A stretch of 64,000 bases of DNA. Source: Cladopsammia gracilis. Lineage: Eukaryota; Cnidaria; Anthozoa; Scleractinia; Dendrophylliidae. The translations under genes were made by a program, and so were the position numbers. The notes under the pieces are model-generated. The model did not search any database and had not been told where the DNA came from. It was given only the letters and a program-made list of their open reading frames with translations. The stretch spans positions 277,001 through 341,000 of the forward strand of contig JAJGOT010000438.1 in the NCBI GenBank assembly GCA_022457155.1, in the 5' to 3' direction. The number at the start of each line of letters is the position of its first letter. The first letter of the stretch is position 1. Shown here one piece after another: positions 30,481 to 41,280 of the stretch.

Positions 30481-31024
30481 GTGAAAATGACTGCTGCCTG
30501 CAATTTCGTGTTTTTTGGCGAAAAAGTGCGTGAACTATTAGTTAAAAAAGGGAAAAGAAAGAAAAAAGACAAGAAAAGAAAAGAGAAAATACTGTTCACA
30601 TGATTGGACAAAAAAGGCGCGAAATTTTCGCGTTGTCGCGGTCGCAGTGTTTCTTGGCGCAGCTGAATGAAAAAAGCGCTCGACAAGAAGTGAATGAAGG
30701 AGCACAGTTTTCGTGAAATTCCTTTGGTAATCACCTCTGGAATATGATATAGACTTGATGTTTCCTCAGAAAAGTTTCTGATCTCGTCATTACGGCTGTG
30801 GGAGCTAAAAAACGAGCATTCCAAGTTTGTAAACAACATTGATCGACTCAGCTCGTACTTCGATGTTTGAAAATTTGGTGCTTATGGAAGGGACTAAAAA
30901 GCCAAATCAACTACAGGTACGATGATTTAACCGTTTCTTGATGATTTAACCGTTGATTTTAACCGTTGATTTGATCTCGATGATTTAACCGTTTCTTTAT
31001 GTACCAGTCAATTCCAAGACCGCC

Positions 31025-31180
31025 CATTCCCCCCCCCCCCCCCCCGGGCAAACCCCCGGGCATTTGACTTTTTCAAAAAAAAATTGTCAAATGCCCCACT
31101 ATGTGGGCAGTTTATACGGTCAAATGCCCCACCGTGCAGGGCTTCACAGAGCGTCAAATGCCCCACCGTCCGGGCAAGGA
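31025..31180. repeat. Poly-C followed by GTCAAATGCCCCAC repeats
   Basis: A C run near 31030-31046 leads into GGGCA words. GTCAAATGCCCCAC then occurs three times at intervals of about 30-40 bases, each followed by a G/C-rich spacer ending GGGC. Confidence 0.75.
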
Positions 31181-31499
31181 GGGATTAAAGTAACTAGTTA
31201 CAGTGGATTTCAGCTTACTTTTCGCCGCGCCAGTTGCCAAGTTCGTTGGGAAATTTGATACTACGTTGAATTGCGAAGTTGTCAATTACATTTGAGCCTG
31301 TATGTAAAGTCTGAAGTTGTTCTTAAACGCTATTTGCGAAGTCAAAACAATTTTTAGCCGATCTGGATGGCTTTCCTTAACATTTAATATTTTGTAGACT
31401 TGCCAAGACCAATCTATAAACTGGTGCTGTTCGGATTGTTTTCGAGGTGAGATCACGTACGCTTAAGATATGGCGCTTTTTTGGGGTCAAAATTAATAC

Positions 31500-31798
31500 T
31501 TGCATTTTACATGGCGAATTAAAGTGTGTCTTGCATTTTACATGGCGAATTAAAGTGTGTCTTGCATTTTACATGGCGAATTAAAGTGTGTCTTGCATTT
31601 TACATGGCGAATTAAAGTGTGTCTTGCATTTTACATGGCGAATTAACAACCACTTACATTTAGCATGGCAAATTAACAACCACTTACATTTAGCATGGCA
31701 AATTAACAACCACTTACATTTAGCATGGCAAATTTAAGTCTGCACATTCGAAAGCCGCTTACATTTTGCATGGCGAACGCACATTTTACATGGCGAAA
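31500..31798. repeat. 31-bp minisatellite with two unit types
   Basis: Five copies of a 31-base unit (TGCATTTTACATGGCGAATT plus AAAGTGTGTCT) are followed by three to four copies of a related unit (TTACATTTAGCATGGCAAAT plus TAACAACCAC). Degenerate ATTTTGCATGGCGAA words run to about 31798. The shared core is ACATTTnnCATGGC. Confidence 0.9.
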
Positions 31799-31799
31799 G

Positions 31800-33680
31800 G
31801 CCTGACTCGTCCCCAGTCGTCTCTCAATTAACGAGAGAAGCGCGAGGTGTGATGGGAAGGAGGAAAGTGTTATAAAAAAGGACAGGCTAAACACGACTCC
31901 CACTCGTCGCAAAAAGTATTTTAAAAGCCTAAAGTGTAAAGCTTTCCCAGTAAGACTTCAGAGAGGATCGCGCCTTTAGATCACAGTTAAGGACTTGTTC
32001 TCTTCGATGATATAAACCTTTTGAACTCGGCGGATTATCTCTCATATTGATAGGAGGATACATGCTGTCCAGAGCCGTTAGAATTATTTTATTTCTTTAT
32101 GCCGTTATTCGGTGCTATAGCTCTATTGGCATACATTGTGGTTTCTTTGGCTCACTTTTGTTGCAAGATAAATACTTATCGGCTAAAGTTTGTTATCGCT
32201 TTGAAAATGCTAGGATCGTTAAATTTCTCTGGCCGTGATTAAATGTCTAAAGTCTGCGGCGTGCAAGACTTGAGAGAAAGTGTTTCCGGCATCACGGATA
32301 TGGCTGTCTTAGATCCGACTCTCAAAAAGCCGTAGTCTATAATTCCACTGCAGTGAAATCATGAATTCTTGCAATAATTTTAAGCTCCTAAGTTAGTTCT
32401 GTAGTTGAGTAGTGTGTCTCAGTGGAGCTAGGATGAACCTCCGTTGCTTTGTAATAGCGTTTGATTTGGCATCCAGCAGATAATCTGCAACATAGTTACG
32501 TTGCTGTTTTGTAAATCTCACGGATGCCAATAAATTCTTCAGTCCTTTCCTTAAGTAAGGAATGAACATAATTTCATGTCTTTAAGCAAGACTCGAGTTT
32601 CGGTTCTTTGGTGAACCTCGTCAGTTGCTACCATGTAAAGGTCTCGTAGAATGATATGAAACCATTCAGTTTAAGTGAAATGTCTGTCGCTTTTGTATTC
32701 CTGGGGAGGATCGAATATTTCGTTTTCTCATTGGCTCTTGTAATTGAGCCAATGGGATTGTTGTACTTTTGATCCGACGTTGTATTGTGTTTCTTCAGAA
32801 GGCTTTTTTGTGATTGACTGGTACATTAATTGGTCTATGTTTGTTAACCTAGACTGCGTCACAGGCTATGTTAACCGCGAGACGGGTTTACCTGTAGCCC
32901 CTTTCGCTTGGTTTCGAGTCATTTCGTAACACAGAGAAACGAGAATAACTGCCATGAATATGGGCTCTATTTCTGATTACTACTCTCGGGAAGGGGTGAA
33001 TAAGGGTACACAATTCCGCCGATCCCTTATAAATTTGTACTTGTATCCGTTGAACCATAAAAATAGAATTCACAAATCCGAATTCACGAATTATTTCACA
33101 GTTGCCTTGTATGAGATTGTGTTTTAGCAAAACGTTTCGGCCGTAAAAAGAAAACAAAACAAATGTCTAAAGGGGGTTGAAATCCACCTAAACTTTGTAA
33201 AAAAAAAAACTAAAATCCGGGGCTCAAAAATGGATAATTGTTCTGCATTTGAATGATCCCAAAGTCCGTCAAAATTTTGCTCTGAATCCGCAATCCTCCG
33301 ATCAGAAGACCGATTCTCCCCCTCCCCCCACCCCCAAGGCCCCCCTCTCTCAGGAAAGTTTAAAGATTTCGATTTCTCAGACGTTATTAATCCTTTTGGA
33401 GCTATTTTGATATAGCTTTCTGTTCGTTACTTCGAAGGTTCCAGGTTTATCTTCATCACTCAGTAAACGCTCGATATCCAACTTATACATTGCTGGAAGG
33501 CTTCTTTCTCTCTTGAACATGGTTGCCAAGTGTTGACTTGTATAATTGAAAGGGAGAAATTAGCGATTTTTGATCTAGTCACGTGATCGATGACGTGATT
33601 GATAGAGCTTTGATTGATAGGTGGCGTTTGTCGTTTCCAAGTATAAATGTTCATATGTGTACTACCCCATTGAGCTAGGA
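31800..33680. other. Non-genic stretch without recognised features
   Basis: Only ORFs under 90 codons are present, none with a recognisable domain. There is a short inverted repeat TTGGCTCTTGTAATTGAGCCAA (spaced arms of eight bases) at 32731 and a C-rich tract near 33318-33348. Confidence 0.5.
31868..31882 (+). promoter_or_regulatory. Possible TATA box
   Basis: GTTATAAAAAAGGACAGG is TATA-like and lies just after the minisatellite. No convincing ORF follows within 1 kb apart from a 63-codon frame at 32047. Weak. Confidence 0.2.
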
Positions 33681-33688
33681 CAAAACTG

Positions 33689-33895
33689 AAGTTATTACAT
33701 TTTGCGTCAAATTTATACATTTTGCGTTACTTTAGTTTATTACATTTTGCGTCAAAAGTTATTACATTTTGGGTTACCGAGTTTATTACATTTTGCGTCA
33801 AAAGTTATTACATTTTGGGTTACTATTACATTTTGCGTCAAAAGTTATTACATTTTGGGTTACTATTACATTTTGCGTCAATTATTACATTTTGT
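33689..33895. repeat. Minisatellite alternating TTACATTTTGCGTCA and TTACATTTTGGGTTA
   Basis: About eleven copies of a 15-20 base unit alternate between a GCGTCA ending and a GGGTTAC ending. The two types come in pairs of about 40 bases. The ORFs over it are repeats of the same words. Confidence 0.9.
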
Positions 33896-34559
33896 GGCGT
33901 AACACCATTGACGGTCGATAATTTCAAACTAATAGATTCGTCTACCTAAGAGATTCAGAGAGAGTGAAAAACCTTACATTGTTGGTAAACTTCTACTAGA
34001 AAATGGCTACATGAGCACAGCAAGAGGTCAAACAAAACTGAAGAAAGCCGCCGATTGAACAGAGCTCCAGAACTGAAGAAAGCCGCCGAGTAGAAGAAAG
34101 CCGCCGAGTTGAAGAAACCAGAGTTGAAGAAAACCGTCGAGAATACAGCATAATTTCAAAATGACCTCCAAATCGAAGCTTGCTCTAAGCCTACATGCAA
34201 TGTCAAAGGTTTTACTGCAGAGTATGAGCCTAGAGTCAAGTCAGCTGCAACATTTAAAGATGGCGGACACGGATTCGTCCGTAGGGCAACGAAAAAGGGC
34301 TCTCCTTTTGCGTCGAATTCTTGATGATGAAAGCGCATACGTGTGCTCCTTCTCATCTTGTGCATTTTGGTCAACTCTCGAAACTCCAACATTATAGTCA
34401 CTCGATCATGCCGCCGGTTTACAAGAAATACTGGCTGGTGGATATTGCCGTGTTTCTGGCACGGGAAGTGTTTCTGAAGATAAGATTTTTCCTCAGATAT
34501 TCACTGGAACAAATTATGTCCACCATATCAGTTATGACCTTTTCCCGCCATTCGTCCTT

Positions 34560-35683
34560 CCCGGAATAGTAAATCGAACGTTCGGATTGAGTTCGATTGA
34601 GTTCGGCAATCGAACGAAATCGAACATCGGACTGTCAGTGAGTTCGATTTCCGAACAAATCGAATTCAATCGCACTAATCGAACTCAATCGAACTCAATC
34701 CATCTGATTGTGTTCGACTGAGGGGGAGCAGGGATGGCGCAGTGGTGAGAGCACTCGCCTCCCACCAATGTGGCCCAGGTTCGATCCTCAGTCCCGGCGT
34801 CATATGTGGGTTGAGTTTGTTGTTGGTTCTCTCCTTGCTCCGAGAGGTTTTTCTCCGGGTACTCCGGTTTTCCCCTCTCCTCAAAAACCAACATTCTAAA
34901 TTCCAATTCGATCTGGATAGGGGACCTGCATGAAAACCAGCTACGGCTGATGTGGCTTTCCTCTCTAAATATAGTTATTTATTGATTTCGGAAACCGAAC
35001 TCAATCGAACACAATTAAATGGATTGCGTCCGATTGGCTCTTGTAAACCTATACAAAGCAAGCCCAAAGCAAGCCCAAAGCAAGCCCAAAGCAAGCCCAT
35101 CAAAGCAGGTTTTTCTTGTGCTTTTTTACAATTTATTCAATAACAGAAACCCCATTTATAAACTGTCCACGGCAGTTAAGAGAACAGAACAGAACAGAGC
35201 AAAGCTATCATTATTCCCGCGGGCGTATTCCGAAATTGTTGTACTCTTTCCTTTCTTAGCTAACTTACAAAAGCGGCAAGACAACTCGAAGGGTTACTTT
35301 TATGCAAAAATACAATGACGTCAAAGCGGCATTCCTGGTAGCCTTTTACTACGCATTTGAAGCTTACAATCCACAGCGCATCTGAAGCCATTTCTGCGGA
35401 ATTTCTTCGTTTACGAAAAACACGTGCGCTACACTCCGGGCTGAAGTAACTCGAGCTTCCAAGATCTGGTTATGGATATGATTTTCAACGCCTGTTTTAC
35501 ACAAATCATGAGTTCGAAAATCGAACGTTCGATTGGGTTCGATTGATTTTTTTTTCTTTTCGGTGAGTTCGATTTCCTTCGATTGCCGAACTCAATCGAA
35601 CTCAATCTATGAATTGAGATCGATTGAGTTCGATTGAGTTCGATTGAAATTTAGTTCGATTGGGTTCGATTTACTATGCCGGG
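34560..35683. mobile_element. 1124-bp element with CCCGGnATAGTAAATCGAAC termini
   Basis: CCCGGAATAGTAAATCG at the left is mirrored by CGATTTACTATGCCGGG at the right. GTCCTT flanks both ends (34554-34559 and 35684-35689), a 6-bp duplication. Subterminal regions are arrays of TCGATTGAGTTCG words in both orientations. A (AGCAAGCCCAA)n run lies at 35058-35098. No transposase was found. A hAT-like origin is possible from the duplication length. Confidence 0.75.
34731..34985 (+). mobile_element. tRNA-derived SINE
   Basis: Pol III A box TGGCGCAGTGG at 34735 and B box GGTTCGATCC at 34778 sit in a tRNA-like head. A body follows with TCCGAGAGGTTTTTCTCCGG, GTACTCCGGTTTTCCC and a TTATTTATT-type tail near 34978. 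The body resembles conserved SINE domains of marine invertebrates; no named family is claimed. It lies inside the 34560-35683 element. Confidence 0.75.
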
Positions 35684-35974
35684 GTCCTTCCTTCCCGCCT
35701 TTCGCGAAGAGCTAGACTTCGATTTTGCTGTCGATACGTTCGAACATTCCGATGAATCCGACTCTGCACTGATTTCGAGTGCTCGGGCTTCATCTTCGTC
35801 CTCTGAATGCAAGCTTTCGTCGTCATTCACATCGCCATCGCTACGAGCATAGGTTTTTTTCCAATCCGCCATTATAATTTCAAAATCTGAAACAAATCTA
35901 CGCATGCGTTTCACGTAATCCCGCTGTAAAAGTGTTCGGGACTACATTATCATAATGTATGCATTAGGTTTCGC

Positions 35975-36230
35975 ATCAATTTTGCACGACGTTTGAATCA
36001 AACGTCGTGCCAACGTCGAACTTAATATTTTATTAGTTCGACTTTAGCGCGACTGTAGCTCGACGTTTGAATCAACGTCGCGCCAGAGTCGTGTAGCGCG
36101 ACTTAGCTTGTCGCGCTACCCGACTCTGGCGCGACGTTGGATTCAAACGTCGAGCTACAGTCGCGCTATATGTCGAACTTAATTGATTAATTGAGTTCGA
36201 CACGACGATAGCGCGACGTTTGAACCGGGC
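35975..36230. mobile_element. Nested palindromes of CGACGTTTGAATC type
   Basis: GCACGACGTTTGA/TCAAACGTCGTGC folds near 35979. A larger palindrome at about 36052-36170 has arms GCGCGACTGTAGCTCGACG and CGTCGAGCTACAGTCGCGC, with CCAGAGTCG/CGACTCTGG inside. The right edge reads GCGACGTTTGAACCGGGCC. The stretch behaves as a compound MITE. Non-coding. Confidence 0.7.
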
Positions 36231-36389
36231 CTAAGCAAACTGAATTTATAGATTCATAATTCACAATTGTACACGTACAAATTCCAAATTGCAGTCGATG
36301 AGCTTCAACTGTTTTACTTTTCAATCAAGGATCTTAAACTCGAACACCTCAATACAAACGAAATTCTTTCTAATCGTTCTTCAGTCAGC

Positions 36390-36835
36390 TAGAACTTACC
36401 ATTGCTTTATAACATGAGCCTCGTCAACTGCAATGCAACATAACTTTTCCGCGTAGATAGGACAAACGGAGAGCCAAACACAACCGAAAAGCCTGCTTTT
36501 TCCACTTTTTCCGCCTCTCCTAACTCCAAATCGCTCAGACTAGCGGCGGATATGCCAATACTTCGTAATGATTGGACTTGGTCCCTCATCAAATGTATAA
36601 GAGGAGACACAACGACCACAACGTGACCCAAAGAATCGGTGAGACTATCGAAGATTGAAGGCAAAGCTTGATATACAAGCGATTTACCGTAGCCAGTCGG
36701 TAAATTAACGAATATATCGCTTTTTCCCTTTACAAATTCGGAAATTGCTTTCATCTGGAATAGATTCAAGCGAGAGATCTTAAACTTGGAGCACACAGTG
36801 CATACCGCTCTATCAAGATCACTCCTCTCCGCCAT
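36390..36835 (-). pseudogene. RecQ-like superfamily 2 helicase, N-terminal exon remnant
   Basis: From ATG 36835 (minus) it reads MAERSDLDRAVCTVCSKF, then LNLFQMKAIS (Q-motif-like), NLPTGYGKSLVYQALP (motif I), and VVVVSPLIHLMRDQV (motif Ia). Near 36465 a deletion and frameshift follow GFSVVFGSP. In the new frame come YAEKLCCIAVDEAHVIKQW (motif II, DEAH) and a donor-like TG|GTAAGT. The family unwinds DNA using ATP. Fusion or association with cnidarian transposons is common. The longer upstream ORF extension to 36982 is probably not coding. The frameshift argues for a dead copy. Confidence 0.65.
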
Positions 36836-37762
36836 GTTGTTTTGATCGCGTCGTGCGGTCAAGGTCAACATACCAACAATGTGATTGGCTAAGCAGGGCA
36901 AAGGAATGTTGGTCACGGTTGAGCGGGCGTGGGGGGAAGAGTGAAACACGATCCAACTAAAAACGACTGCGTGGACCCCCAAAATGGGACTTAACTCATT
37001 TCCGGAGCAGGCAAAAAGAGGTCAAAATAGACACCTTTATTCTTTATTTATTTTCTCAACAGATATTTACAATTGTGTGGAAAGCTACACCTCATCTGAA
37101 AGGGTAGTAAATGGGCTTTCAAAAAAAAATTTTTTTTCCAAAAATAAACCATAATATTATAACCTAATTAGCATAAATTAGCATAATTATTCAAAAAATT
37201 GTCTACAATTTTGTACAAAAAACATCTTAGTCCAAAATGATGTGTAGTATAAAGGAAAAGTTAAAAGCAAAAAGTTTCCTTATTATATTGGCAACATTTC
37301 CAGGAAGTATGGCTGTAAAAAAATGAAAGGAATCGAAATTAGAATTTTATTAGTGATTGCACTCATTTTTGACAGAAAAGTGTCAAAAATGACACCTTTA
37401 TTCTATATTTATTTTCTCAACAGGGATTTGCAATGGTGTGGAAAGCTATACTCATTTGAAAGGGTAGTAATTAAGCATCCCCCCCAAAATTTTTTTTTCA
37501 AAAAATAAACCATAATATTCCAACCTAATTAGCATAAATTAGCATAAACATGCAAAAATTGCCTCCAAATTTGGACCAAAAATCATCTCGGTTTGAAATT
37601 TGAATTTTTTGTTGGAAAAAAATTTGCCCACCTGCACCCCTGCCATGCAGGCCCAACTGAAATAACCACAGTGTAGTATCATTATGATTATATATCCCTA
37701 AACAATGGCATAATTTTTTTTTTCATTTTTTATATAACAAGCTAGAACAACAACATAAATGA

Positions 37763-38906
37763 TCAACGATTGTGATACTCCCTGCTATGGAACTCCTGAA
37801 AGCAGATCCTCTCCTTGGTGACATGCATGTTCTTCCCCTCACATTGAGGTGCACCACAAGATGAAGACACCTTTAGTTGGACTCTACCATGCCTATAGCA
37901 CACCACACATTGTCTTCTTATGTCACCAAAAACTGGCATGTGTAGTGTATCAAACTCCCCTTGAGGTGCAGGGGCAGATTTGGCTTTAGATGATTTAGGA
38001 GGGTCATCAAACAGGACCACCACGGGGAACAGCGGGACCATAAAAGGGACAAGGGGCAAGAACAGGGGGAGCAGGAATGCCAGGGGGAATGACAGGAGCA
38101 GGGGGGATGACAGGGGGGACCATGGGAAGATCATCATCTGCCAAACCTTCGATCTGTTCTTCTTCACTGTAAGGAAAACAACATTACACTCTTTTGCATT
38201 ACACTTCCTTCATTCATATCACTAGACCATGCAATGAAATGAACCGATTTGATATATTTCAGGTTGCAGAATGTGTGATTTCTAGTTGTAAACAAACATG
38301 TGTAGAATAAGTGAAATACAATTATTTACAAATTTACTACAAAAGCAAAATCACATATTCTATGTATAAAAACTCAAAAGTCAAATAAAAAAGCTCAAAA
38401 GATTACAAAACAGAAATATAACTTTATTTATAGAACACCGGAGACTTTCAAGAGTAAATCAATGCATGGAATAGATTTATACGTGGGAATAAAATTGCGT
38501 GCATGAAATTTGATATTTACGCGTCCTTTTAATTTTTGGCTCGCATAGCGTCCCTCGAATTTGCTTTCTCTGTCGTTACAAAACCCATTTTATCATCCAG
38601 ATATATTTTCAAAAGTAAATTGAGACATGTATTCGAAGCAATAAGCAAGGTTTCAAATAAAAATCGCACGACTAAATATCATTTTCAAACCACATACAAC
38701 ATCGAGCTCAAGTTGACTTTCGACAACGTGCTCCGTACTCAAAACGATTCTTACCTTTCTTCATCGCTGGAACCAAAAAATTGGCGATCTACGTCCGACT
38801 CCTCATCACTATCCATTCCCTCGATGTCGCTATCTGCGAAAACCTGCTCTCAAACAACATCTGGCGAGATGAGAGCACTTCGGGATCTCTTCGACGCGGA
38901 CGCCAT
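37763..38906 (-). pseudogene. Internally deleted piggyBac-type transposase gene, two exons
   Basis: Exon 1 (38906 to 38755) reads MASASKRSRSALISPDVV, one TGA, then DSDIEGMDSDEESDVD and FFGSSDEE. The donor is GAAAG|GTAAGA. Exon 2 starts at 38166 after CTTACAG and continues in phase: SEEEQIEGLADDDLP and a Pro-rich run. After a frameshift near 38030 come PKSSKAKSAPAPQGEF, RRQCVVCYRHGRVQ, SCGAPQCEGKNMHV and ERICFQEFHSREYH, ending at 37763. An acidic N-terminus and a C-terminal Cys/His-rich zinc ribbon are the hallmarks of piggyBac transposases. The central catalytic DDD domain is missing entirely. Confidence 0.65.
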
Positions 38907-39674
38907 TGTGAATTTTACAATAACTGTGTGAATTCCCGTGCGCTGATTGGCTCATTTCTACGGTCGATGAGAGTATAGACCATGAAAATGACGTAAGAGG
39001 TAACGCAACGCGGTGAGTTTTGTCAAACTTTTGGCGCTGCGGGTTCTTCAAACAGTGAAGATCAGTGAAAAATGCGCTTAAAACTGGAATTCTTCAATGA
39101 AAAGAATGCTCTCTCGGCAGTTAAATTTAATTTACAATCAGTTAAACTTGCCTGGAATTAAGTGCGAAGCAAAAAGGACAAACAACTTGTCGTAGTTTCA
39201 CGGGAAAATCACACGGAATCAGTCGCCGGCACCCGAAAGAACTAAAACTGAGCCGAAAACAGCTTGGAGCAAAGATTCATCTGATTATTAGAAGATATTT
39301 CAAATTTGAAAAAGGTTAGCTTTGTAAACTGTGCCTAGTAATTTTATATTTGACTTTGTGTGAGGTTATTGTGCTCTCTTTTGCGATTATCGCCGAACGC
39401 GGTTCTCTAAAATTTGCCGAATAACGGCTCTTTGTTGTGCTGTGTTAATATTAAAAGATTCTAGCGATGATTTAAGCTGAAGAGAATTTTTGTGTGAGCC
39501 TTTTTCGTTACATAATTTATTCACATAAAAAGTTAAGGCTTTAATTATTCCCCACGCAAAAACATTTTGCAGCAGTTTGTCAGTGTTAGATTGTTTATCT
39601 TTATTTTCTAAAATGATTCCCGCAAACTAGTTCGCTCGGCGCTCGCAGTTATTCAAGTTTGTTATTGTAAAAAA

Positions 39675-39865
39675 CAAATCGACCGCATTTTTCTATGGTC
39701 TATACTCTCATCGACCATAGAAATGACGCCATAAAATGTTCAAAACTTGGCAGTGAAACCACTCGCCTAACGGCTCGTGGTTCCACTTGAGTTTTGAGCA
39801 TTTTATGACGTCATTTCTATGGTCGATGAGAGTATAGACCATGGAAAAATGCGGTCGATTTGTTA
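39675..39865. mobile_element. Hairpin MITE, arms about 85 bp, inside the piggyBac-like element
   Basis: CGCATTTTTCTATGGTCTAT and ACTCTCATCGACCATAGAAA at the left are mirrored at 39810-39858. A further partial copy of the arm (GGTCGATGAGAGTATAGACC) lies at 38964, so the 38955-39730 block is also bounded by inverted repeats. Confidence 0.75.
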
Positions 39866-40621
39866 AATATCCGAAATATTTGTTGTCAAAAATCTATAAA
39901 CCCTTCATGTAGTCCGGTTTCGAGCTGTCCAGCTCAAAATCGCTCAGTGATTGGCTTAGAGCATTGCCAAGCCGTGTTCCAAATTTGGGGGGGATATGAA
40001 ATAATGCCAATTTTTACGATTTTTTTACGTCATAGGTCTCTGCCTGCTCCCGAAATGAGTTAAGGTAAGAAATATTTTTCTTCTCGCATAATTTTCTAAT
40101 ACAATTGCGTTATGCTAGGTAAATACTAAGTATTTAGAAACAGATAAATCAACGGAGTTCCAAAAAATTGGGCATTTTATTCTTACTGTGTCAGTCATGA
40201 GGCGGAGGGCTGTTGCAACGAGCCTTCCATTTAATAACCATAACTCTGCATAGATACAACTTCAACTGTTTTGGTCTCTAATTTATCTAAAACCCTTTTA
40301 CATTCCAATTTTAATATCTTCAATCATTTAATGTGTTCTTTAAAAAAAATACATGAAAGCTAACTTATATCAGTAGCTACCTTTAATAATAATATTTAAT
40401 ATTATTTCATTAATTAGAATATACTCCACACTGCAAACAAAATATTAAATAGTTTGCTTTCTGTAAGGTTCACAGAACATTTAGCAGTGAATTCAGTCAC
40501 AATTCAGTTGTGTAGCCGGCAACCTCAAAAGCTTAATAACAGTCCTGTATATACATGTATGTGGCTAAATTTAAAAACAACAAAGCAAAGTTTTTAAAAA
40601 AATCCCACACATCTCAACACA

Positions 40622-41110
40622 TTAATCAAAAGGGATGCAGTAATCAAAGTGAGATTGAACTAAAGAGTTGTATATATTGAGGATGGATTGAGGCACAAAT
40701 GGCTTAACTCGCTTTATGGCTCCAATTGCAGAAGCGATCTTTTTACACAGTTTATCAATGTGGGAATGCCACGTTAAATTTTCATCGATATAAATTCCAA
40801 GTGATTTCACAGAAGAAACTTGTTCAATCGGAACATTATCAATTGAAAGTTCGAGTGTATCAGATAGAGTATTTAATCTTTGCCTAGACACAAGCCATTT
40901 ACTTAGCTTTTCAAGTTCTTGTGATAGACCAGACTGAATCAAATGCAAATCACAACCAGCATAAGTAATGTTGGTGTCATCAGCATACACTCTAGGCACA
41001 CTGAACGGTAGACAGTTAGGCAAGTCGTTAATATAAATTAGAAATAAAAGGGGGCCAAGGATCGTTCCTTGTGGCACACCACATTTAAGAGTGGTGAAAA
41101 CTGATCAACT
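40622..41110 (-). pseudogene. Non-LTR retrotransposon reverse transcriptase fragment
   Basis: The minus-strand ORF contains PQGTILGPLLFLIYINDLPN, VYADDTNITYAG (catalytic YADD), WLVSRQRLNT, KSLGIYIDENLTWHSHIDKL and RVKPFVPQSILNIYNSL. The order is that of a CR1/L2/Jockey-like RT palm and thumb. GVPQG precedes the first ATG, so the real frame begins beyond 41077. Both ends are truncated, with no endonuclease domain and no 3' tail. Confidence 0.8.
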
Positions 41111-41135
41111 GCCAGATTCTCCTTCTAGTTTGTCT

Positions 41136-41280
41136 TGTATATGCTCATGTAACAAAGGGAGAATTTGGCCATAGATCAGGAGTCATTATAGGGCCTTATT
41201 CCAAACATTATTTGGAATAAGGCCCTAAGTGACTCCTGATCTGAAGCCAAATTCTCCCTTTGTTACATGAGCATATACAA
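41136..41280. mobile_element. Hairpin MITE, arms about 67 bp
   Basis: TGTATATGCTCATGTAACAA and AGGGCCTTATTCC at the left pair with GGAATAAGGCCCT and TTGTTACATGAGCATATACA at the right around an 11-base loop. Confidence 0.85.

Larger units (their letters stand above)
34419..35872 (-). pseudogene. MADF/SANT-like transposon protein ORF, split by an insertion
   Basis: The minus strand from ATG 35872 gives 63 codons to 35684: MADWKKTYARSD, an acidic Asp/Glu/Ser stretch, then SRKAGRKD. The frame resumes at 34553 with EWREKVITDMVDIICSSEYL, RKNLIFRNT and stops at 34419-34421. Taking out 34554-35683, which is the inserted element plus one target copy, joins the two parts without loss, giving 107 codons. 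WxxxxITDxVDIIxxSxxxxKxLIFxN resembles MADF/SANT-like proteins found with cnidarian DNA transposons. It is shorter than usual and its last residues diverge, so it was probably broken before the insertion as well. Confidence 0.6.
36995..40059 (-). mobile_element. piggyBac-like element, 3065 bp, TTAA flanks
   Basis: CTCATTTCCGGAGCAGGCA at the left mirrors TGCCTGCTCCCGAAATGAG at the right, with TTAA at 36991-36994 and 40060-40063. It encodes on the minus strand a spliced gene that retains only its N- and C-terminal parts. It also holds a direct duplication (37026-37200 against 37385-37560) and nested inverted repeats (38955-39865). Confidence 0.8.

Noticed and set aside
31045..31180. CRISPR-like array (GTCAAATGCCCCAC repeats with spacers)
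   Set aside because: Only three short repeats with G/C-rich spacers, in eukaryotic DNA with no associated genes.
33702..33949. ORFs reading YILRQKLLHFG repeatedly
   Set aside because: Translation of the minisatellite, with no flanking domain.
34731..34805. Possible tRNA gene
   Set aside because: A and B boxes are present, but the sequence continues into a SINE body and tail and does not close an acceptor stem.
36836..36982. N-terminal extension of the helicase ORF starting at 36982
   Set aside because: The stretch has no helicase features, and the Met at 36835 begins the recognisable sequence.
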